From assembly GCA_945874095.1 (NCBI GenBank), contig CAMCFM010000003.1, positions 1 to 33,893 of the forward strand: DNA of 33,893 bases. Reading direction: 5' to 3'. The notes under the pieces are model-generated. The model did no database searches and had not been told where the DNA came from. It saw only the letters and a list, made by a program, of their open reading frames with translations. Shown piece by piece: positions 25,257 to 31,167 of this stretch; the stretch's first letter is position 1, and every line of letters starts with the position of its first letter. The translations under genes were made by a program, and so were the position numbers. Origin of the DNA: Candidatus Kuenenia stuttgartensis (lineage in GTDB: Bacteria > Planctomycetota > Planctomycetia > Isosphaerales > Isosphaeraceae).

Positions 25257-26078
25257 TATAATCTGCCAGCCCCAAACGGTGTGTGTGAAAATTCCCTGCC
25301 AGGGTGGGGCCTGGAAAATCTTGCAATAGATCACAGAAAGCTTGTTGGGCAGCCAGCCTGCAAAATAAAGTCCAACGTGCGGTTCTCGGGTCAGGCTGGT
25401 GCGGTTAGGGGTAAGAAAAACAGCTCTTCCGCCATCGCTCAACAACCTTCCAGCCTCTTGAAAAACTTCTGATTGCCCCTCAACATGTTCGATCATGTCG
25501 CCCCCATGAATCCATTGAAACTGGCCGTCATCAAATGGAGTCTGTTCCGCATTGCCGCAGACCAGTTTCATGTCGGCGAAACCGGATTCATCAAGCCTCT
25601 TTCTGGTCAGAATCAGCCAACGCATGGCGATATCTAGCCCTGTGACTTGCATTTCAGGGGCCAATAGTTTTGCCTTGATCATCGCATTTCCCGTCCCGCA
25701 ACCGATATCAAGCAGGTTTAGTTCAAATCTCACATATTTTGAGTTTTCCATACGGAGATCATTTAATGAGAATCCTGAATGATTCAGAATGTGATGCATT
25801 TGCCGTTCCACAGACTCCGGATTCAGCTCAGGACAGTGCATCTGATAATAATATTGGAGAAGTTCGAGAAAACTCTTTTGATGGAATTGATTGGCGAGAT
25901 CGGCTGCAATCCGTGAATCTTTTTCATTCCCGCAATATGGATCATCGGCTATCCGAAAATCAGGAATTCCCAAGCGAACCGGATAGGTTTTTCCACATTG
26001 GCATACGACATTCATTTCATGAATGTCAGGCCAGGCAAGGATTTTCTTGCAATCAAGGCATTTGAGATCGACAGGCAT
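24993..26078 (-). CDS. SAM-dependent methyltransferase with N-terminal Trm112-like zinc ribbon
   Basis: This 361-residue protein begins with a Trm112-type zinc ribbon (CLDCKKIL, then VVCQCGKTYPVRLGIPDF). A class I methyltransferase fold follows, with SAM motif I LLDIGCGTGNAM, Asp in VTGLDIA, NAEQTPFDDGQF and IHGGDMIEHVE (acidic motif IV). The C-terminal region after residue 250 contains an amphipathic segment and a tail that reads antisense to the glycosyltransferase. The ATG at 26078 follows AAAAAAGG directly. It lies 33 bases after the M28 gene stop and is probably cotranscribed with it. By family it could methylate a small molecule, lipid-linked glycan or sugar; the neighbouring transferases favour a glycan substrate (inference). 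Confidence 0.88.
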   Translation of the reverse strand: MPVDLKCLDCKKILAWPDIHEMNVVCQCGKTYPVRLGIPDFRIADDPYCGNEKDSRIAADLANQFHQKSFLELLQYYYQMHCPELNPESVERQMHHILNHSGFSLNDLRMENSKYVRFELNLLDIGCGTGNAMIKAKLLAPEMQVTGLDIAMRWLILTRKRLDESGFADMKLVCGNAEQTPFDDGQFQWIHGGDMIEHVEGQSEVFQEAGRLLSDGGRAVFLTPNRTSLTREPHVGLYFAGWLPNKLSVIYCKIFQAPPWQGIFTHTVWGWQIILSHALRLQAGLFATVKAARVGNGKANPGHFICTYDTCIESSWIIRNLALIFGPVLEVSLEKRLHGTGGPASPFSQTPGLDQTHRPGQ

Positions 26079-26111
26079 CCTTTTTTATGAAATCCGGTTG
26101 CGTATAAAAAC

Positions 26112-27140
26112 TCAGCGGCGTTTGGGAGGTGGGCCAATTTCGAGCCATGCGGTGACGACTCTTCCCACGGCGGCCATGCTTTCTCCTGAGCAGCGTTCTG
26201 GGACATCGTCCACGGTGTGCCAGGCAGGATAGTCGAAATCAATGATGTCGGCGGTTGGAATTCCAGCTTGATTGAGAGGGATGTGATCGTCCAGAACGGC
26301 TGGACCGACTCGCTTGCGGAATCGTTTTTCACCAAGCTTTTCAGCAGCATCCCAAATCTCGCGAACCACCTTGGGAGCATATTCCAGGCTATATTGTTCC
26401 TGAGTGATCATCAAATCCTTATCGGCGACCATGTCTAATACAAGTCCGGCTTCATAATCCCATTTCCGCGTTTTTTTTTCGGCCAGATACTGGCGGGCAA
26501 AGTGGCGTGAACCTAGAAAATAATCGCCCTTGTCGCCATAGACCAGCTCTTCGCCATCGAAAAGCACAAGGTCAACGCCCCACTCGGTTTCCATCTTGGG
26601 AAGGTGGTTTGCGATCTCCATCAGAAGAGCAACTCCCGAGGCTCCGTCGTTGGCCCCTATGAATCTGCCACGACGTTTGTCAGGGTCAGTTTCTTCGTCA
26701 GGGAATGGGCGGGTGTCATAATGGGCACTCAGGAGAATTCTTCGCGTACGTTCTGGCTTCCACGAACCGATCAGGTTCACCATGTTTTTGCGTTCGCGGC
26801 TCGCAGGATCGATTCCGATGAAGGGTTGATCCACGATCGTCAGCCCATTTTTCTTAAAATGCTCAGCCACCATCAGGCGTTGACGTTCGTTGGCAGCAGA
26901 GCCGGCTGTACGTGGGCCAATGGCGCAGATCTCTTTCAGATATTGATAGGCTCGTCCGCCGTCGATTGCAGCTGGCTTTAATGTACCAGTTTTTTGAGTG
27001 GTCTGTCCTTCAACGGGTTGCATACTTTTTTCACCCGTCATGACAAAGCAAAGGCCAAGAATGATCAGGCCCGATGCGATGATGCCAGTTCGATAACCTG
27101 TAAGATGCGTACTGGTGGGACTTTTCATGACTTCAGACAT
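26112..27140 (-). CDS. M28 family zinc protein, glutaminyl-peptide cyclotransferase-like
   Basis: The ATG at 27140 (or 27128) precedes an N-terminal membrane anchor or signal (TGIIASGLIILGLCFVM); the longer frame overlaps the Maf gene and is rejected. The 342-residue protein has the M28 metal-site motifs: SAHYDTRP, GANDGASGVALLMEI, VLFDGEELVYGDKGDYFLGSR, DMVADKD and IIDFDYPAWHTVDD. DGEE with FLGSRHFA and FDYPAWHT are close to the glutaminyl cyclase pattern rather than to typical aminopeptidases. A glutaminyl cyclase would convert N-terminal Gln to pyroglutamate in exported proteins; an aminopeptidase is the alternative. It follows Maf by 50 bases and precedes the methyltransferase by 33. Confidence 0.88.
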   Translation of the reverse strand: MSEVMKSPTSTHLTGYRTGIIASGLIILGLCFVMTGEKSMQPVEGQTTQKTGTLKPAAIDGGRAYQYLKEICAIGPRTAGSAANERQRLMVAEHFKKNGLTIVDQPFIGIDPASRERKNMVNLIGSWKPERTRRILLSAHYDTRPFPDEETDPDKRRGRFIGANDGASGVALLMEIANHLPKMETEWGVDLVLFDGEELVYGDKGDYFLGSRHFARQYLAEKKTRKWDYEAGLVLDMVADKDLMITQEQYSLEYAPKVVREIWDAAEKLGEKRFRKRVGPAVLDDHIPLNQAGIPTADIIDFDYPAWHTVDDVPERCSGESMAAVGRVVTAWLEIGPPPKRR

Positions 27141-27190
27141 CCTTGTGCCGCCATCTGGTTTGAGACTATTTTTTCGGATATCAAACGGCT

Positions 27191-27769
27191 TCAGCAGACC
27201 TGCTTGAACAGGATGAGCAAAGATTCCACAGGAAGGCCAACCACATTTGACCATGTCCCTGAAAGCGTGGTCACGATCGGGTCATTGTCCTGAACTCCGT
27301 ATCCGCCCGCTTTACCTGTCCACTGTCCTGACTCAAGATACGCCAGACGCTCGGCATCGGTCAATGGCCGCATCCGAATCAGGCTAGTTTCGACAAAGCT
27401 GAACCACTTGCTGGAACCAGCATTCATGAGGCACACGCCGGTATGAATCGCAATATTCCGGCCCTCCTGAAGTCTCAGCATCCGTTCGGCATCGGCCCTG
27501 TCAATGGGCTTGTTGAGTGCCATCCCGTCAAGGTCGCCCGCCGTGTCCGCAGCGAGAATCCAGCCATTTGTTGTCGCCCTGGCCACATCCCAGGCCTTAT
27601 TCCAGGCGAGTTGCGAGACATAATGTCGAACATCCTGATCCACCAATGGCTCTGGCTCTTCATAATTCGAGGGCTGGACATCAAATTGAAGTCCATGCTG
27701 TATCATGAGTTGAGCGCGTCTGGGCGACGCGCTGGCCAGGATCAGAGGTGTCGGCTGGATGATCGGCAT
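27191..27769 (-). CDS. maf: Maf-family nucleoside triphosphate pyrophosphatase
   Basis: From the ATG at 27769 the protein has 192 residues, the usual Maf length; the frame back to 27790 needs a TTG start. It shows LILASASPRRAQLM at the start, the central ILAADTAGDLDG in place of the common ADTVV motif, LNKPIDRADAERML and GKAGGYGVQD. Maf enzymes hydrolyse non-canonical or pyrimidine nucleoside triphosphates to monophosphates, and in bacteria they affect septum formation and house cleaning. It is the first gene of a minus-strand unit with the M28 and methyltransferase genes and is divergent from the PVC cytochrome gene. Confidence 0.94.
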   Translation of the reverse strand: MPIIQPTPLILASASPRRAQLMIQHGLQFDVQPSNYEEPEPLVDQDVRHYVSQLAWNKAWDVARATTNGWILAADTAGDLDGMALNKPIDRADAERMLRLQEGRNIAIHTGVCLMNAGSSKWFSFVETSLIRMRPLTDAERLAYLESGQWTGKAGGYGVQDNDPIVTTLSGTWSNVVGLPVESLLILFKQVC

Positions 27770-27883
27770 CGAGGTCGATTTTCTATCCAAAAATGACGAT
27801 TGAAATCGAGGTTCAAGTCCAATCCTAACAAATCCGGGCCGATCAAGCGAGTATTTGAAAACTTATGGTGATTTCTGAGTGAA

Positions 27884-27889
27884 TATACT
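27884..27889 (+). promoter_or_regulatory. Possible -10 element (TATACT) before the PVC cytochrome gene
   Basis: TATACT lies 76 bases before the preferred GTG start at 27965 and 19 bases before the GTG at 27908. No good -35 box is found at 16-18 bases. If it is used, transcription would start near 27896, which supports the 27965 start with a normal leader. Confidence 0.3.
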
Positions 27890-27950
27890 CGACCGAGGTC
27901 TTGGGTTGTGTTAGATTTCGGATTCCATCCTCGCTCCCTCCCTAAGTTTC

Positions 27951-27955
27951 GGAGA
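27951..27955 (+). promoter_or_regulatory. Ribosome binding site deciding a GTG start
   Basis: GGAGA is placed nine bases before the GTG at 27965 and no comparable site precedes the GTG at 27908. The shorter protein then begins directly with a signal peptide. Confidence 0.5.
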
Positions 27956-27964
27956 CTCTTCCAA

Positions 27965-30952
27965 GTGCAATCTTATCTGTCAAAGCTTTTGGTTCGACTC
28001 CGGATCGTATCTGTTCTGGGGCAGTTTTGTTTTCTGATCTCGTTACAGGCTCAAGGCTTGAGTCCTGAGGAAGCAGCCCGGCGCATGACCTTGCCAGAAG
28101 GCTTTGAGGTCAATGTTTTTGCGTCGGAACCTGAGATCAGGCAGCCAGTTGCATCATGCTGGGACCACAAGGGGCGACTCTGGGTGATCGAGTACTTGCA
28201 GTATCCAGTCCCAGAGGGTTTAAAGCCTTTGACAGTTGATGTTTACCTGCGGACAGAGTATGACAGGATCCCTGAGCCTCCTCCCAGGGGGCCTCGTGGT
28301 AAAGACAGAATTAAAATTCTTGAAGATACAGACGGTGATGGCAAAGCTGATAAAGTGACCACGTTTCTGGAAGGTTTGAATCTGGCCAGTGCGATTGCGG
28401 TGGGGTACGACGGCGTTTTTGTTGGTCAGGCCCCTTATTTACTGCACTATTCAGACAAAAATCATGACGATAAGCCGGACGGTGATCCTGAGGTGCTTCT
28501 CAAAGGATTTGGACTCCAAGACGCGCACGCCGTAGTCAATTCACTTGCCTGGGGCCCTGACGGATGGCTTTATGGGGCACAGGGGTCGACTGTCACGGCC
28601 CGGATTCAAGGGGTAGAATTTCAGCAGGGCATTTGGAGGTATCATTATCCTAACAAACGCTTTGAGTTGTTTGCGGAAGGTGGTGGGAACACCTGGGGCC
28701 TCGACTTTGACAAATCAGGCCAGGCCTTCGGTTCGTCAAATGGTGGGTTCATCACGTTCCACATGACTCAGGGCGGAAATTACTGGAAAGGATTTTCCAA
28801 ACACGGGCCACTTCATAACCCTTATTCTTATGGTTATTTCGATTGCATACCCTACGAAGGCAGCAAGAAAGGCGGGCACGTCACGCCTGGTGGAATCTTC
28901 TATCGGGGTGCTGCGTTGCCATCCGAATTTCAAGACGCATTTATCGGCGGAAATCTTCTCTCCAACACGGTTTACTGGCACAAGATCAAGCCAGTTGGTT
29001 CTACCTATGGTGGCTCGTTTGGAGGTACCTTGATTCAGGCCAACGACCCGTGGTTTAGGCCTATTGATCTCCTGACAGGGCCTGATGATGCGGTTTATGT
29101 GGTGGATTGGTACGATAAACGCGCGAGTCACCTTGATCCTCGTGACAACTGGGATAAATCCAACGGCCGAATCTATCGCATCGCTCCCATGGGGACTAAA
29201 CCGGCTGTAAAGTATGATCTGACAGAAGAGTCGGTCGAACAACTCGTCGCGCGGCTCGACCAGCCACACCCATTTTTTGCCCGTCAGGCGCTGGAAGAAC
29301 TCCTGTTTCGTAACGACTCGAAAATTGCCACATCTCTGGCTGAAAGCCTGTTCTTTGAGACGGATCGAAATCAGGAGTCTAAACTCAATCGTCTATGGGC
29401 TTTAGGTGCTATGGGTTTGCACGATAAAACATTGGTCATGAAGCTTCTCAAGCATCCATCGGCTCCGATCCGCGAATGGACGATTCGCTTTCTGGGCAAT
29501 GATAATAAACTCACTCGCGCCCTGGCAGATAAGTTGGAGGAGCTGGCGTCTGACGAAAATTCGCCTGCTGTGCGTCTTCAATTGGCTGCAAGTTGCCGTA
29601 GGTGGCCAACTGGCATGATGTTACCGATTCTTGACAAGCTGACGGCCCATGACGAAGATGCCAAAGACGGCTTCATTCCGCTCACAATTTGGTGGACCGT
29701 TCAGCACCACTTCCTGGAATTGCCAGAGGTCATGATGGAGTGGCTCGGCGGGTCGTCCGTCCGCAATCGGCCGCTGGTACGCGATACGCTCGTGCCTCGT
29801 CTGGCCCGAATGATGACCGCGCAAGCCAATACAGAATCATGGCTTAGGCTAAATCAGCTTTATGAGCTTGGAACCATTTCGGAGCAAGCGGTCATTGCGA
29901 AGGAGATCGAGCAGGGGGCTTCGTTACCGGCTTCGAAACAATTGCCTGAAGCTTGGAAAAAGCGATTGGGAGAGGCTTCTGAATCGGCTGGTACAGATAC
30001 TCCGATGTTTCGTGCTGCACTCAAGTTCGGCCAGAACAAAGCTGTACAGAGAGCGACTGGACTGGTCTTGAATCCAGCCACTCCGATCGCCACCCGCCGG
30101 GGCTTGCTGGGCGGAGTGACTGCCTCCAAGTCTGAAAATACAGGGGCTGTGCTTGAGAAATTGCTCCACGATCCGCAGACTCCCGTGGCCTTGACAGGCG
30201 ATGTCCTGACGGCACTGGCAGGTGTGAGGAACGATGCGATTGCCGAATTGCTGTTGCAAAAGTACCCAGACTGGCCGGCCGATCTTCAGCAGAAAGTGGT
30301 GGCCACCTTGGCGACCCGTCCAGCCTGGGCTTTGAGTTTACTGAAGGCGATCGAGTCAGGTAAAGTTCAGAAGACTCAGCTTTCATCAGCGCAAGCTCAG
30401 GGCATAGATCGACTTGGAGATAAGGCACTATCAGCGCGTCTGGAGCAGATCTGGGGGCGACCACTTCGTCCTACGAGTGAATCGAGGGTACGCCGGATTG
30501 CGGAAATCCGAGGCGTTTTACCAGAAGGTGACAAGGGCGTGGCTCTGAGGGGCAAGGAAGTTTTTAAGAAGAATTGTGCGACATGTCACCAGCTATTTGG
30601 AGATGGGATGGCACTTGGTCCGGAATTGAACGGGGCCGATAGGGGCAACCTCGATTTTCTTCTGACGAGCATTGTCGACCCTAGTTCGCAGGTGCGTGGG
30701 GAGTATCAATCCGTTCAGGTGGCCCTGAAGGACGGGCGAGTTCTGCACGGCCTTCTGGCTGACAGGTCGGATTCGGTTGTGAGTGTGATTGATGTTGTCC
30801 GGCAAGTGACGAAGGTGCCCAAAGGTGAAGTGGAAGAGATGAAGGTTTCAGAGGTTTCGCTGATGCCTGAAGGGATACTTGACAAGCTCTCTGACACAGA
30901 GATTCGCGATCTCTTTCGCTACCTCCAAAGCCCATCTCCGCATTTGCCCTGA
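27965..30952 (+). CDS. PVC-type membrane-bound dehydrogenase-like protein: propeller, HEAT-like repeats and cytochrome c
   Basis: The chosen GTG at 27965 gives 995 residues with a signal peptide (LRIVSVLGQFCFLISLQAQG); the same frame extends to a GTG at 27908. Residues about 30-400 form a glucose/sorbosone-dehydrogenase-like beta-propeller (LPEGFEVNVFASEPEI, ILEDTDGDGKADKVT, LAWGPDGWLYGAQGS, VYVVDWYDKRASH). About 410-850 is helical and HEAT-like. About 855-995 is a PVC-type cytochrome c domain with CATCHQ (30575-30592), LGPEL, then SIVDPSSQVRGEYQS and a final IRDLFRYLQS. The Met distal ligand would lie in the C-terminal part. Such proteins are numerous in Planctomycetota, are probably periplasmic and may couple sugar or polyol oxidation to electron transfer, but no substrate is proven. 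It is divergent from maf. Confidence 0.95.
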   Translation: MQSYLSKLLVRLRIVSVLGQFCFLISLQAQGLSPEEAARRMTLPEGFEVNVFASEPEIRQPVASCWDHKGRLWVIEYLQYPVPEGLKPLTVDVYLRTEYDRIPEPPPRGPRGKDRIKILEDTDGDGKADKVTTFLEGLNLASAIAVGYDGVFVGQAPYLLHYSDKNHDDKPDGDPEVLLKGFGLQDAHAVVNSLAWGPDGWLYGAQGSTVTARIQGVEFQQGIWRYHYPNKRFELFAEGGGNTWGLDFDKSGQAFGSSNGGFITFHMTQGGNYWKGFSKHGPLHNPYSYGYFDCIPYEGSKKGGHVTPGGIFYRGAALPSEFQDAFIGGNLLSNTVYWHKIKPVGSTYGGSFGGTLIQANDPWFRPIDLLTGPDDAVYVVDWYDKRASHLDPRDNWDKSNGRIYRIAPMGTKPAVKYDLTEESVEQLVARLDQPHPFFARQALEELLFRNDSKIATSLAESLFFETDRNQESKLNRLWALGAMGLHDKTLVMKLLKHPSAPIREWTIRFLGNDNKLTRALADKLEELASDENSPAVRLQLAASCRRWPTGMMLPILDKLTAHDEDAKDGFIPLTIWWTVQHHFLELPEVMMEWLGGSSVRNRPLVRDTLVPRLARMMTAQANTESWLRLNQLYELGTISEQAVIAKEIEQGASLPASKQLPEAWKKRLGEASESAGTDTPMFRAALKFGQNKAVQRATGLVLNPATPIATRRGLLGGVTASKSENTGAVLEKLLHDPQTPVALTGDVLTALAGVRNDAIAELLLQKYPDWPADLQQKVVATLATRPAWALSLLKAIESGKVQKTQLSSAQAQGIDRLGDKALSARLEQIWGRPLRPTSESRVRRIAEIRGVLPEGDKGVALRGKEVFKKNCATCHQLFGDGMALGPELNGADRGNLDFLLTSIVDPSSQVRGEYQSVQVALKDGRVLHGLLADRSDSVVSVIDVVRQVTKVPKGEVEEMKVSEVSLMPEGILDKLSDTEIRDLFRYLQSPSPHLP

Positions 30953-30963
30953 CCGCGATTTGA

Positions 30964-31043
30964 AAGGCCATTTGCAAGAAATGTCAAAAGATCGCTGGCA
31001 TGATTCGGTTTCATGACGTATGCCTACTTGACCAAATGGCCTT
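30964..31043. repeat. Long-loop inverted repeat with nested small hairpins
   Basis: AAGGCCATTTG (30964-30974) and its exact complement CAAATGGCCTT (31033-31043) are 11-base arms separated by 58 bases. Between them are two alternative short stems, GGCAT/ATGCC (30997-31001 and 31020-31024) and CATGA/TCATG (30999-31003 and 31011-31015, loop TTCGGTT), which share bases and cannot both form. The element sits just after the PVC gene stop and before the next gene. It could act as a processing, termination or leader structure. It has no poly-T tract, so it is not a standard intrinsic terminator. Confidence 0.4.
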
Positions 31044-31167
31044 GAAAAGAGTAGGTTATCAGTATCACAAGAACAAATTCAGGTTGGTGATTTCGTATCC
31101 GTTCCTGAACGTTCTTGATCATCCTTCAGATCTCGCTCAATTCATCTTGAAAAATCAGAAAAAAGCG

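Noticed and set aside
28736..29269. 177-residue minus-strand open frame
   Set aside because: It is antisense to the propeller of the PVC cytochrome gene, which has strong motif support.
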